The position numbers and the translations under genes were made by a program. Below, one piece after another: positions 1 through 9,240 of a stretch of DNA of 15,882 nucleotides. The notes beneath the pieces were generated by a model. That model made no database searches, was not told the origin of the DNA, and saw only the letters and a program-made list of their open reading frames with translations. How positions within the stretch are numbered: the stretch's first letter is position 1; the number at the start of each line of letters is the position of its first letter. This stretch comes from Cruorifilaria tuberocauda (lineage: Eukaryota; Nematoda; Chromadorea; Rhabditida; Onchocercidae): assembly GCA_013365365.1 (NCBI GenBank), contig JABVXU010000898.1, positions 1 through 15,882 of the forward strand, given 5' to 3'.

Positions 1-503
1 TTTCAACAATTACTTTCTTTTACAATCACAAAACTGATATTAGAATAAATTTCAGTATGAAAAAATCATTAATTGATATTCGAATTACTTTTTCACTTTT
101 TATTTACTTTTACTATTTTTGCATGACAACAATATCTTACGATAAACAATCATTACTTTTGCGTTTAGTTCCATTAATTAAAAAGAATAAAAGAATTGAT
201 TGCATAGTGTTAATTCATTTTCAAATTTTGTTCCTATCAAATAAAATTAAATTCTTGATATCAAGAAATCAGAATCTTCGATATTCACAGCACTAAGTCA
301 TAAATTACAGTACAAGGAAATTAATTTCATATTATTTTAGATATAAAATTAATGCGAAAAATACAGGTTATGTTAATATCAAAAATTTTTTCGCTTCTTC
401 TTTACTTACAGGTACACTTCAGATGAGGAATACCAAAATAAAATTATGTAATGAATTACAAATTTTTAGTTTAGCAAATAATTAAAGCTTTAAAAGTTAT
501 ACT
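1..503. other. AT-rich non-coding stretch, nothing recognised
   Basis: This stretch is AT-rich sequence with no recognised gene. A 79-codon frame runs from 57 to 296 on the plus strand, but it is rich in I, L, F, Y and K as AT-rich noise is, shows no domain or motif, and has a length expected by chance at this composition. I see no convincing promoter, splice-site series or RNA gene. Confidence 0.6.
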
Positions 504-551
504 TATACTTTAATTTGTACCTTAATTTATACTTTAAGTTATACTTTAAAA
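504..551. repeat. 12-bp tandem array, four units
   Basis: Four consecutive 12-base units start at 504, 516, 528 and 540. They follow the pattern TATACTTTAATT, with the second unit diverged (TGTACC) and the last ending AA. The first, third and fourth units share TATACTTTAA exactly. The array is a short minisatellite typical of slippage in AT-rich DNA. No function is implied. Confidence 0.8.
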
Positions 552-820
552 GAAATGGAAATCGAAAATAGACAGAAAATGAAAATCAAGAAAACAGGAA
601 AAATTTATTTCAAATACAAAATGAAACGAATTAAGAAGTAAAATTTTGTTCACTTTCATCATTTCAATCACTTAATTGAAAATATGAAATGCAAGAAAAG
701 TAATTAATGAAATACAGAAATATGAAATACTGGAAATATAAAAGGAATAATTAATTAATTCATTGAAACTGCACATTGCAATTTAAATTACTGTAATTTT
801 ATGTTTTCAAAATTTATTTT

Positions 821-869
821 GAAATTACTGTACTGTACTGAAATTACTGCCGAATTACTGTACTGTACC
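821..869. repeat. GAAATTACTGTACTGTAC degenerate repeat
   Basis: The motif GAAATTACTG followed by TACTGTAC-type extensions occurs about three times: a full copy at the left, a short copy in the middle (GAAATTACTGCC), and a full copy at the right lacking one A. The inner ACTGT steps are themselves repeated. This looks like a small slippage array and is not coding. Confidence 0.65.
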
Positions 870-1324
870 AATATATAGCCTTATTTAATCGTAATAAAAT
901 AATTACAATAAAACAAAATGAAATAACGAAAAATACTAATAATATAAAACTCATGATTATGATTATGATTAATAACTCTTCAAAATAATTATTGAAAAAT
1001 AAAGAATATTTCAATAATGTGAATTGTAAGTTTAATTTTTTCGTCTCACCGAATTATGAATTTTTCAAATTTTAAAACTTAAAAATTAAACATTTATAAG
1101 TTTGTAATATTTCAAAAGTTTCTATTAGTTGAGAATGAAAAAAAAAAGAAATTCCAAAAAAGCACTATCATTTTGACGGTAAGCCATCCATGAAGCATTT
1201 TCTATCACATCTAGGCTAAATTGACATTGACATCGACAAATTAAAAATATGCAAATCTTCAGAAGACCTAATCAAATACTTTTTATTTCCTTTAAATATT
1301 CGGCAACTAGACAGAAATAAAGGT
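870..1324. other. AT-rich stretch, minor GATTAT repeat only
   Basis: Apart from a two-and-a-half-copy GATTAT array at about 952-970 and an A-run near 1138-1147, I see nothing here. A slightly less AT-rich patch at about 1170-1240 has no usable open frame and no recognised motif. Confidence 0.5.
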
Positions 1325-1368
1325 GAAAGAGAGAGAGGGAGAGAGAGAGAGAAAGAGAGAGAGAAAAA
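1325..1368. repeat. (GA)n microsatellite
   Basis: This is an almost pure purine run made of GA dinucleotides interrupted by GGGA and GAAA steps. It is the first of four purine/pyrimidine tracts within about 800 bases. A long homopurine-homopyrimidine tract with mirror symmetry can form triplex (H-DNA), so replication slippage and unusual structure are likely here. Confidence 0.93.
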
Positions 1369-1469
1369 TGGTTCGGGAAAAAGTTTTTTAATCGAGAGGA
1401 GAATAAAGCAGAAACAAACTCAAGACTTTTTTTTTTTAAATTTTACCCATACTTTTCATTCTTCATTTC

Positions 1470-1520
1470 CTTTCTCTTTCTCTCTTTGTCTGTCTCTCTC
1501 TCTCTCTCTCTTTCTTTTTT
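1470..1520. repeat. (CT)n microsatellite
   Basis: This pyrimidine tract contains CT dinucleotide runs broken by TTTC and one TTTGTCTGTC interruption, ending in a T-rich run. It lies in the opposite orientation to the GA tract that begins about 145 bases to its left, so a single strand of this region could pair GA with CT. Confidence 0.92.
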
Positions 1521-1695
1521 CTTTAACAATTTTTGGTCAACGAAATAAATTTCTACTTGTTAAATTCAAAATTCATTCTTTTCGAGAAAAAAGAAAGAAG
1601 GGAGCATCTTAAAGAAAGAATGGATTAAAAATAAATTATGGAATTGCTTTTTCTCTTTCTTCCTTTCACATCCACCTTTCTTTGTGTAAATTTTT

Positions 1696-1744
1696 TTCTC
1701 CCTTTCTCCCTTTCTCTCTCTCTCTCTCTCTCCCTCTCTCTCTC
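1696..1744. repeat. (CT)n microsatellite
   Basis: This is a second pyrimidine tract, with CTCCC-type units on the left grading into a near-pure CT run on the right. It has the same orientation as the tract at 1470-1520. Its interruptions differ from those of that tract, so the two are not a simple duplication of each other. Confidence 0.92.
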
Positions 1745-2077
1745 AGAAATAATAATTGACAATATACTGATAAATATGTATTTGATTAAGTAAGGGAATG
1801 ACATAAAATGGTATATTGAATGATTTGATTTTATTGCATTTGGCCCAAAGAAGATTTATGGATGAAGAAAATGAGGCATTCTAGTGATGTAACTGTAACT
1901 CCTTTCTTACTGATCATCATAAAGTTAATGAAATAGGCCTGAAAGCTAGGCTATGAATGGTTGGCCTAAAGCTTACTGAGTAATAATGTATGTACTTTAC
2001 ATCATTTTTATTTATTTATTATACTTTTTTCCTTCTTTCCTGCAAATGGATGTACAAAAACTTTCTAAAAAATCAAA
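1745..2077. other. Inter-microsatellite stretch with a GGCCT direct repeat
   Basis: No gene is seen. A small less AT-rich patch around 1845-1980 contains a partial direct repeat: GGCCTGAAAGCTA at 1936-1948 and GGCCTAAAGCTTA at 1963-1975, 27 bases apart. It could be a remnant of an older repeat, but I do not recognise a family. Confidence 0.45.
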
Positions 2078-2120
2078 AGAAAGAGAGAGAGAGAGGGAGA
2101 GAGAGGGAAAGAGAGAAAAA
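2078..2120. repeat. (GA)n microsatellite
   Basis: This purine tract of GA dinucleotides has GGGA and GGGAAA interruptions and ends in an A-run. It closes a set of four tracts arranged GA, CT, CT, GA. The outer two are inverted relative to the inner two. Confidence 0.92.
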
Positions 2121-2228
2121 ATGGACGATATAAGTTAATTTAAATGAAAAAAAAAGAATTTTAATCGACGAATTTTATTTATTCATTTTTTTACTTTCTG
2201 TAAATTAATATATAATAATTTCTTTTTG

Positions 2229-2248
2229 AAAAAAAAAATTTTTTTTTT
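2229..2248. repeat. A10T10 perfect palindrome
   Basis: Ten A residues are followed directly by ten T residues, giving a 20-base perfect palindrome flanked by G on each side. An A-tract followed by a T-tract is rigid, excludes nucleosomes and can extrude as a cruciform. It may simply have arisen by homopolymer slippage. Confidence 0.85.
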
Positions 2249-2337
2249 GATAAAAACAAATCATAATTGGTTAGCTAAGAGAGAAAATCACGGTTATTAT
2301 TATAAATGATAATTATTACGATGATATAATAATCACT

Positions 2338-2441
2338 ATTATGATAAGTGAAAGTTATTTCGTTATAATAATTATTGTGATAGATGATAATAAATACGAT
2401 TATTTCGATTATGATTATTATGATAAATGAAAATTATTTCA
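2338..2441. repeat. Imperfect direct repeat of about 25 bases, 79 bases apart
   Basis: A segment beginning ATTATGATAAGTGAAAG at 2338 recurs as ATTATGATAAATGAAAA at 2417 and continues with matching GTTATTTC/ATTATTTC. The sequence between them is also built from GATAAT and ATTAT words, so this is a loosely repetitive AT-rich patch. I see no coding content. Confidence 0.55.
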
Positions 2442-2926
2442 TGATGAACAGGAAGGGAGGATGTTTTAAAAAAGTTTTTCAAAACTAACAAAATTTCCGA
2501 TTATCAATCCTCTTCAATTTCCGGCTAACCGGCTGTTATTTCGATTTCCAGTTTATACTACTTCGTTTCGTTTTTCCTTTTTTTCCGGTTTCCTTCCTAC
2601 CAGAAATATCTCCCTATCCATTCCGTAATTTGCATTATTAAACGTCTTACTGATAAATTGATTATTTTCACTTTAATCAATTTCATTATCAATATAATAA
2701 TTTTCCTTTGTTACTATTATCACTATCACTGTTTTTGCTATCATTATTATCAGTGAGATTGTTTGAAATTTTGTTCTTCTCATTGATTACTTTGTGTGTT
2801 TCTAAAACAAAGTAATATTGTACGATATTATAACTATCCTGAAAGTTTGCTCAGGATAAACGAAATGATTTAATAAAAAGTTTTTATATTTTATGATAGC
2901 CTAAAAATTTTTAAGGTAAAATAATT
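2442..2926. other. Non-coding stretch with a slightly GC-richer CCGG patch
   Basis: At about 2515-2590 the sequence has three CCGG sites (two in CCGGCTAACCGG, one in TTCCGGTTTCC) and an acceptor-like TTTCCAG. No open frame or paired donor site supports an exon. The rest is AT-rich with nothing recognised. Confidence 0.4.
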
Positions 2927-2972
2927 ACTAGATAATATAGATAATAGATGGATAATACTAGATAATAGATAA
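2927..2972. repeat. ACTAGATAATA direct repeats
   Basis: ACTAGATAATA occurs at 2927 and again at 2957, 30 bases apart, with further AGATAAT and AGATGGATAAT copies between and after. It is a short degenerate tandem array of GATAA-containing words and is not coding. Confidence 0.6.
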
Positions 2973-4416
2973 GAAAAAATAAGTAAGCCTTAAATATATT
3001 ACTTAATTTAAGTATAACAAAAGCAATCGCTAAAATGCATCCTTGCATAATTAGTATATTTATATTAAAATATAATTACCTCGTTTATAAGTTAATCAAA
3101 TATTACTTTTCTTAAGTTAGAAATTTTTGCATAAAATATCACAGTTTCAATTTCGATATTCTGTTTGAATTTTTTCAAACAATAAAAATATTCACAGCAT
3201 TCGACACTCCTAAAGATAAGCAAAGAACAGAAAATAATTCATCAAATTCTCATTTAAATAATTTATACCTAAACAAAATATATTAATTGGATAATTGAAA
3301 ATAAAATAATCGAAAATATTAACACTCTAATATCTTATCTAACATTATAAAATGGTAATTAAGTAAAGTGTTGCAATATTCATGCATTAAAAATTCATTG
3401 AATATTTCATTAACTTGTTTCAATTTTACTTTTCTTTTTTTGATAAAAAAAAATTATCACCTTTTATTTTTTCCGTCACTAATAAAAGCTTTTAGTTTCT
3501 TTTAAATATTTTTACATTTACATCAAAAAAAAAAAAAAAACAAATTCAATTAAACAAAATGAAAAAGTTCTTTGAACCTAAATGAAAAACCTTTTCTTTC
3601 AAAATTCTGGCAAGTAATTATAGAATAAATAAGAATAAGTTGAAATTTCACAAAGTTTCAGCTATGATTTAAGCAAAAAATTAATTCAACCTCTTTTTTT
3701 TTCTATTTCTACTAATTAAGATCAATTTACTAGAGTTAAGTTGAAAATAGCAAATGAAATTGATTAAATTTAAAAATTTGCCATTCGAAATCTTTCACAA
3801 GTATTATGACATTAAGTAAAATTAGAATTTTGAGCAAAGATAAATTATTATACAAAATAAATTTACTGAAATTGAATTGATTAAATTAAAATTGTAATAA
3901 TTTTTATCAGTACTTTTTCAAAATTTTTAAAATGATAAGTTATAATAATCGATATTACTTCCTCTAATTACCTTACAATTTCCTTAATTATTTCAATAAA
4001 ATATTTTATACAATTTCCAAATTTAAATAATTCCATTTGCTTCACAATTTTCAACTGAACTCAATGAATCCATCTAAATTTATAGAAATGAAAAAAAGTT
4101 TGAATTAATTTTCTGATTGAAATCATAGCTAAAAACTTCATGAAATCTTTTTTTGGAATTTTAATTTCAATGAAATATTTAATTTCAATAAATCATTTGA
4201 TTGTTTTTTCTTTTCTCTTATAATTATCAATTGTGTCCTGAAATTTACAGTAGGAAATTTTTCTTTTTTTCACCATTTTTCTTTTTGCAATTATTTAAAT
4301 AATCTCAAATTTCATGCATTTCAATTAAAGTTTATTTTTTTGATCTATGCAAATAAAAATTGAAATAACTGTAAAAAAAAAGCAATCAAAGAAAGATAGA
4401 TAGCTTAATTAAAAGT
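2973..4416. other. AT-rich non-coding stretch with A16 run
   Basis: Nothing gene-like is seen in about 1.4 kb. Notable details are an uninterrupted run of 16 A residues at 3525-3540, a small TGATAA/TTATCA inverted repeat around an A-run at 3441-3459, and a 19-base-offset repeat of TTAATTTCAAT near 4162-4190. The A-runs are not at the end of any recognisable element. Confidence 0.6.
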
Positions 4417-4478
4417 AAGTTTTTTTTTTTCGTTCAAAGTAATTAGTAACTTGTTGACGACGAAAAAAAAAAAAACTT
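4417..4478. repeat. Hairpin with homopolymer arms (AAGT11CG / CGA13CTT)
   Basis: The left arm is AAG, eleven T, then CG (4417-4432). The right arm is CG, thirteen A, then CTT (4461-4478), so the arms are complementary apart from two extra A residues. The 28 bases between can extend the stem with bulges (CGTTCAAAGT against ACTTGTTGACG), leaving an 8-base loop at about 4441-4448. Non-homopolymer bases at both ends and in the middle also pair, which argues against two independent homopolymers. Confidence 0.7.
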
Positions 4479-7125
4479 AATGGTATCAATTTACCGTGAA
4501 AATGATGCAAATGATAGCGTTTTAATGAGATGGATCATTATTTTGCTGGAAAAATTAGCATTTTTCTTAAGAAATTTTCATAGTTTTTTTTTTTTGAATG
4601 ATAATTACACTGATATAACTTTCCTATTGAATACTTGAAATTTTATTTAAAATAGAAAAATACTTTTTAACTGTTATCAAATATTCAATTATCAAATAAT
4701 ACTAAAACGGGTAGATGAAAAGCAAGAAGCATACTGAAACTTAAGTAATATTAATGTTAATGAATTGATGAAATTATTAATTATTTATGAAAATTAATTA
4801 GTGAAAATAATATTAATGAAAATTTTTGCAGTATTTTTTTTCAGGTCAATAAGAAAGTTATATCTAATTCAGGTCTATTTTCTATTTCTTTTCCAGTAAT
4901 CTTTCTTAAAATTCGTCAATAGCATAATCAATAATTATTTTCCATGAAATAATTAATTTATAGCGAATCTTCACTTCTACTAAGTTAAATGATAAGGAAT
5001 AATTTAAATATCACAAATTGCTACAATGCTGTAAATGAAGTAATGATCGTTCACGATTTTCAAAATGATCACAAAAATCCTAAATTAATTCATTATGTTA
5101 ATGAAATTCTGAAAATGACGAGTACTCATATATCCAATCGATAAATTCATTTTAGGAATACTGATAGAAGAAATTCCTAATTTCGTTATCGGAAATTTTA
5201 CGAAAGAAAAAAATTTAATTCCTTATTGATTTAACTTGACACTTTTGAAATTTTCCTTTTTTACGCTAAAAATTTTCAATTCAGAAGCCATAATTTTATC
5301 ATTTTATGCGAATTTTTTTTTTCTCAAAAATTGAAGAAAAGATTATCAAAATTATATTTAGCTACTAAATGTTGCAAATATTAGCTTAAAAAAAAAGAAA
5401 GAATGAAAATTTGAAGAAAGTATTGAAATACAGAAAACCGGATGAATGATATTAGAATACGAATGATTGCAGAAACAATGTAAGTAATAAGAAAAACACT
5501 AGCAACATTATCACAGAAGTATTTTCTTCGATAAGAACAATGCCGATATTAGAGTTCCGGAATGCCGAAAACTAAAAAAATAATCCTAAAATAGGAATAA
5601 TGAGCGGCTAATATTAATATCCACGAAAAATTACAACAGTAATACTAAAATATGCATGATTTTGGAAATAAAAACAAAATGATAATTACATTAATCGTAA
5701 TTAAATAATAAATGAAATCTCAAAATTATTTTCGAAATTTGCAAATTAGGAAACTTTAAACAGATATCAGCTGTGTGACATTTCAGTACAACTATTAAAT
5801 AATTTGAAATTTGAAACTGGATTATGCGTTAGAAGCATAAATTTGAGCATACAAAAATCTAGAGCTAATTAACAACCTACTTTAAGCTAAATGATTATTA
5901 ATGGACGATCAACCAGTATCAGTAATTAAATGAACTTTTTTTTTTTTTTTGTTGAAATTGCTTATTTGAAATTTCACTACATCTTATCACCATCTCCGTT
6001 TCTCGTTGTTCCCTTCCGAAAATATGCTATCATTAAATGAGTGGATAGATTGATGGACGAAGATGGACCAATGAAGAAATCAAATGGATGGATATATTCA
6101 GGCTGATATTCGGTAAATAGGAAGAAAATAATTCATCAAATATGCTAATTAGCATTATTCCCAAATGCACTATTATATTGCTACTTGTAATATCAATTGA
6201 TTTTTCAATTTTACGTTTAAAATATTTGATAAATTTGCATAAATTATTCTGTATTTCAGTATAATTGCTACGTAAAAAATAATAACGCATAATGGAAGCT
6301 TATTAAAATTTGCATACGATACAATTTAGATTTCAAAATTTGATGAAATTGAAAATTTCTTTTTGTTAAAACTAATCAATAAGCTGTATAAAATAAGTAA
6401 CAGCGAAGAAAAGCAGTAAATTGTAGGTTAGAAAAAAATTGCACTTTAAAAATGAAGAATTGATAAATTCTAGAAGAATATTCGAAAATAGAAAAATATA
6501 ATTTAATAATTCGAGATGAAAGAATGCAATGTACTTTTGCATTCACAGTAAAATATAATGAAAATATTTATTTTTAAAGTGAAAAACACTTTAGCAATTC
6601 GGTCAGAAAATAGAGCAAAGAGGTGTGAGATTTTGATTTCACAAAGCGACAATTTCGACTATATCACAATGATGAATGATTTACATCACGATGGTAAAAT
6701 TTGCACTTGCACGTATGCATGCATTTGTCCATGAAGAAGGAGAGACGAGGAGCTGTTGGAAGTTAAAATTAAAACTAAAGCTAAGGCTGAAGTTAACGAA
6801 TGTCTCATTATTATTTGCATTCTAATGAGAGAGCGTGAGAAAAGTTTAAATTAAAAAATAAATTGTATTTCAGTATTTCATGTTCCAATTAAATATTCAC
6901 ATAATAATCCAAAAGGTTCAATTTTCATCCAAAGCATTCAGCAAAATTCTTTGCACTTTTCTTCTATTCAAAAAATTTAAAATGAAAATTTCGATGGTAC
7001 TAGGAAAAAAAAATTTACTGAGATTTGTAAAATACTAATATATTCTCTCGCAAGAATTGATCTATGAAAGCGTTATAATTAATATTATCAAATAAATTGT
7101 TATTTCATTTCATTTCTATAAATAG
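4479..7125. other. AT-rich non-coding stretch of about 2.6 kb
   Basis: No gene is supported. A minus-strand 85-codon frame (6033-6290) has AT-noise composition and no domain I recognise. Details seen: T15 at 5936-5950, a run of ATGGA words at about 6042-6095, and an isolated acceptor-like poly-T plus CAG near 4835-4844 with no donor or open exon beside it. The small GC-richer patch at 6690-6850 is listed partly as a separate hexamer array. Confidence 0.55.
6760..6795. repeat. Degenerate period-6 array, six units
   Basis: Six consecutive hexamers read AAGTTA, AAATTA, AAACTA, AAGCTA, AGGCTG and AAGTTA. Each differs from its neighbours at one to three positions, and the phase is kept throughout. 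It lies inside a 36-codon frame (6715-6825) and makes it read as alternating K and L. I take that frame as a by-product of the hexamer period rather than evidence of a gene. Confidence 0.6.
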
Positions 7126-7255
7126 TTTTGTAACAAAACTGTTTAAACCGTTTTGAATGATTTAAATGAAATAGAATTATTCGCGAGAATAATTCGCATA
7201 TTATTTGTTTATCTTAAAGTAATCAAAAACCTTTCAGAGAATACATTTTGAACTT
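7126..7255. repeat. Duplicated unit, copy 1 (parts X1 and Y1)
   Basis: Part X1 (7126-7177) is matched by X2 at 7271-7322, the same 52-base length with about 39 identities. Part Y1 (7183-7255) is matched by Y2 at 7538-7610, 73 bases with about 64 identities by my count. In this copy X and Y are separated by only 5 bases, so it gives the uninterrupted arrangement of the unit. The X1/Y1 junction also carries a 9-base-arm inverted repeat (7174-7195). The origin of the unit is unknown. Confidence 0.82.
7174..7195. repeat. Inverted repeat GAATTATTC-GCGA-GAATAATTC
   Basis: Two perfectly complementary 9-base arms (7174-7182 and 7187-7195) surround the 4-base loop GCGA. The structure sits across the junction between X1 and Y1. 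It is absent at the split second copy, because only the right half (GAATAATTC, within Y2) remains there. It could be a cruciform site or a binding site for a dimeric protein; nothing further can be inferred. Confidence 0.8.
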
Positions 7256-7270
7256 TTAATTTCCTATGAA

Positions 7271-7322
7271 TTTTGTGGTGAAACTATTTAAGCTGTTTTT
7301 TATGAGTAAAGTAAAATAGAAT
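7271..7322. repeat. Duplicated unit, copy 2, left part (X2)
   Basis: This is 52 bases aligned without gaps to X1, offset by 145 bases, with about 75 percent identity by hand count. It begins TTTTGTGGTGAAACTATTTAAG and ends AAATAGAAT like X1. Unlike copy 1, it is not followed by Y: about 210 bases of different composition intervene before Y2. Confidence 0.75.
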
Positions 7323-7537
7323 GATTTAGCTCTGAAAAAAAAAAAGAGGAAAGCGGTTGGTAAATTAAGCGCTAGAACTTAAAGCAATTCCAACTTTAGC
7401 TAGAGAGATGACGGTTTAGGTTTAGGTTCAGGTTCAGGTTGGCCTGGAGTTTTGTTATATGAAGGCATGTATGTCATGAGCTTGAAGGTAAAGGAGTTTC
7501 AGCATTTTCAGATTCTATTAGTAAGCAAGTAGCATCT
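7323..7537. mobile_element. Putative insertion splitting a duplicated unit
   Basis: The X-to-X offset is 145 bases and the Y-to-Y offset is 355, so about 210 bases are extra in the second copy. The segment is visibly GC-richer than its surroundings. It starts with TAGCTCTG followed by twelve A, contains the GGTTTA/GGTTCA hexamers, and ends next to TAGCATCTG. The two TAGC(A)TCTG words could be a target-site duplication of 8-9 bases. The A-run lies at the left end, which does not fit a plus-strand poly-A tail. I recognise no element family, see no long terminal inverted repeats and no transposase. A deletion in copy 1 is the alternative explanation. Confidence 0.45.
7413..7442. repeat. GGTTTA/GGTTCA hexamer array
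   Basis: Five in-phase hexamers read GGTTTA, GGTTTA, GGTTCA, GGTTCA and GGTTGG, followed by CCTGG. The repeat resembles telomere-type sequence (TTTAGG permutation) but matches neither the TTAGGC of many nematodes, nor TTAGG of many arthropods, nor TTAGGG. It is too short and too diverged to call an interstitial telomere. In one frame it reads as Gly-Leu/Gly-Ser repeats inside a 42-codon open run (7404-7529), which is not long enough to support a gene. Confidence 0.75.
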
Positions 7538-7610
7538 GCGAGAATAATTCGCATTTTATTCTTTTATCTTAAAGTAATTAAAAGCTTTCCAGAGGATATA
7601 TTTTGAACTT
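7538..7610. repeat. Duplicated unit, copy 2, right part (Y2)
   Basis: This is 73 bases aligned without gaps to Y1 (7183-7255), with about nine differences, so roughly 88 percent identity. The first 17 bases (GCGAGAATAATTCGCAT) and the last 11 (ATTTTGAACTT) are identical. Y is better conserved between copies than X, so the two parts either diverged at different rates or were copied at different times. Confidence 0.85.
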
Positions 7611-7665
7611 AAGTTGCGCTTACTTAAGATTGAAATTTCAATCTCTTTGAACTTAAGATTGAAAT
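7611..7665. repeat. Palindrome and direct repeat next to Y2
   Basis: An 18-base perfect palindrome centred on GAAATTTC spans 7627-7644. ACTTAAGATTGAAAT occurs at 7622-7636 and again at 7651-7665, 29 bases apart, and GAACTTAAG at the end of Y2 recurs at 7649-7657. The complex repeat structure therefore extends beyond Y2. Confidence 0.75.
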
Positions 7666-8500
7666 ATGTCATAAATTAAATTAATGAAAATCTAGCTATT
7701 ATTTAAATAGTTCGTACCAATAATATTACCAATGGAAATCGTTATTCTATCATAATAATGATTTTTCTCTATAAATTTTACTAGGAAGAAATATTTTTAT
7801 AGATAAAAAAAAGATTACAGGATAGCAGTTTAAATAGTTTAAGACAGATATTAATTTTTAAAAATTGCAATTTTTTGATTTTATTAAATCATTATGATAT
7901 CAATTTCATGGAGAAAAATTAATTTTCAATATTAATTAAATTAATTGCATGAATCAGAGAATTGTAATCAAGCATAACGCATTAGTTTGATAAAATTAAA
8001 TCGATAACTGAATAAATGTCGTTTACTTTTTTTACGAGAAAATTACAAAAGTATAAGTTAACTTCGTGAAAATATTTCATTCATATTATACAAATGGAAT
8101 GAAAACATCCATTTGTCTGAAGAAGGTTCTGAAGAGACAAAATAAAATTAAATTTTGATACTTCTACAACAAAAATAGAAAAGAGAACTGAAATTAACTG
8201 AAATTAATATTTGATATTAAATGTTAAATTATTATCAGAAAAATAAGTGAAATGAAAAAAAATCTGAAATTAATATTGGAATTATGTAACTAAAATTCGA
8301 AATACAATCGAACAGCTTAGAAAATATGGAAAATTTTGAGGAATAATTATTATCTACAATCTCGATCTTTTAAAATCCCACTTTTAAATAAAAAGTATCT
8401 TTAGCAAAAGATTGAATTTCATCTGGTTGTTTACTTTTTTTTTCTAATTAAGTTTAACGTATATGCAAAAGACCTTACCTTAACTTTTCGATACAAATCG
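7666..8500. other. AT-rich non-coding stretch, nothing recognised
   Basis: I see no gene, RNA or element here. A weak feature is CTGAAATTAA occurring three times between about 8188 and 8270. Composition is uniformly AT-rich. Confidence 0.55.
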
Positions 8501-8548
8501 AACTAACTAGATTGATACTAATGAGAACTAACTAGGCTGATACTAATG
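8501..8548. repeat. 25-bp tandem duplication
   Basis: AACTAACTAG followed by an ATTGATACTAATG-type tail at 8501-8523 is repeated at 8526-8548 (GCTGATACTAATG), with two mismatches and a 25-base period. It is a recent-looking short tandem duplication. Confidence 0.85.
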
Positions 8549-9240
8549 ATTACTTTAACTTAGCAGCAAAGTATATTGTACAAATTATCCTCCACAAAAG
8601 TTAATAATTGTCCTTAGATCCATTTATGATTAAATATAATTTGATTGCAGAATCCTTCATTCTTAAGGTTTTTTTTTACCAAAAAATGTCTATAATCTAG
8701 GAAGTACTCTTTATGAATAGTTAATGAGAAATATTCCGAAAACGATTTAGTCTTTACCGAACAAATGCCGGAAGGAATGGAATTTGAACACTTCAAAAAA
8801 AAAAAAAAAAACCTATCGTGAGAAATTTTTACTTCGAAATAAGAGAAAAATGATTTACTAACTAAAAAAAGTTTATAAAAATAAACCATTTTAGTATTTT
8901 CAAAACTAAACTTGTACTGCTCAAATTTCAATCAAAAAATTTTAATTCAATTTAAAATTCGATTTTTAGTTTTATGATAAATTTGCGAAAAGCTGACACA
9001 TACATGATCCAATTGCTTGATAATAATAATAACAATTCAGCATTTTCATTTTTCAGTTTAAATAACTGAAATTTTTTTGCTGATATTTATTATAAATATA
9101 AATGGGATTAGATAAGAGAATATAATTTAGGAAAAACTTTTTGTTTGAGAAATTAACTTTTCAAAAAACAAATTAATTCAATAATTTCTGATTTAAAATG
9201 TAAATCATTAAGTATATACATGTATATACCAATGACTGAA
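8549..9240. other. AT-rich non-coding stretch with A17 run
   Basis: No gene is supported. The longest open frame of the whole window, 105 codons on the minus strand (8614-8931), crosses the A17 homopolymer at 8795-8811, which it reads as a phenylalanine run. It shows no recognisable domain and lies near the chance maximum for AT-rich DNA of this length. TACATGTATATAC at about 9216-9228 is a short partial palindrome. Confidence 0.5.

Noticed and set aside
57..296. 79-codon plus-strand open frame
   Set aside because: AT-noise composition (I, L, F, K, Y), no domain or motif, and a length expected by chance at this base composition.
3525..3540. A16 (and A17 at 8795) as poly-A tails of retroposed genes
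   Set aside because: No upstream body with coding or RNA similarity and no flanking target-site duplication that I could find.
4835..4875. Poly-T plus CAG, an acceptor-like site, followed by TTTTCCAG downstream
   Set aside because: No open exon of meaningful length or donor site adjoins either one, and such strings are common in T-rich DNA.
6033..6290. 85-codon minus-strand open frame
   Set aside because: No recognisable family. Composition is typical of translated AT-rich DNA, and no upstream or downstream signals support it.
6715..6825. 36-codon frame beginning MHAFVHEEGETRSCWK and turning into alternating K/L
   Set aside because: Very short. The K/L part is produced by the hexamer array at 6760-6795. 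No supporting signals.
7413..7444. Calling the hexamers a true interstitial telomere
   Set aside because: Only five diverged units, not matching the standard TTAGGC, TTAGG or TTAGGG repeats. Reported as telomere-like only.
7404..7529. 42-codon open run with Gly-Leu/Gly-Ser repeats and internal ATGs
   Set aside because: Openness follows from the GC-richer hexamer array. It is too short, has no upstream ATG, and shows no family resemblance.
8614..8931. 105-codon minus-strand open frame, longest in the window
   Set aside because: It crosses an A17 homopolymer read as a phenylalanine run, has no domain, and its length is near the chance maximum for this window.
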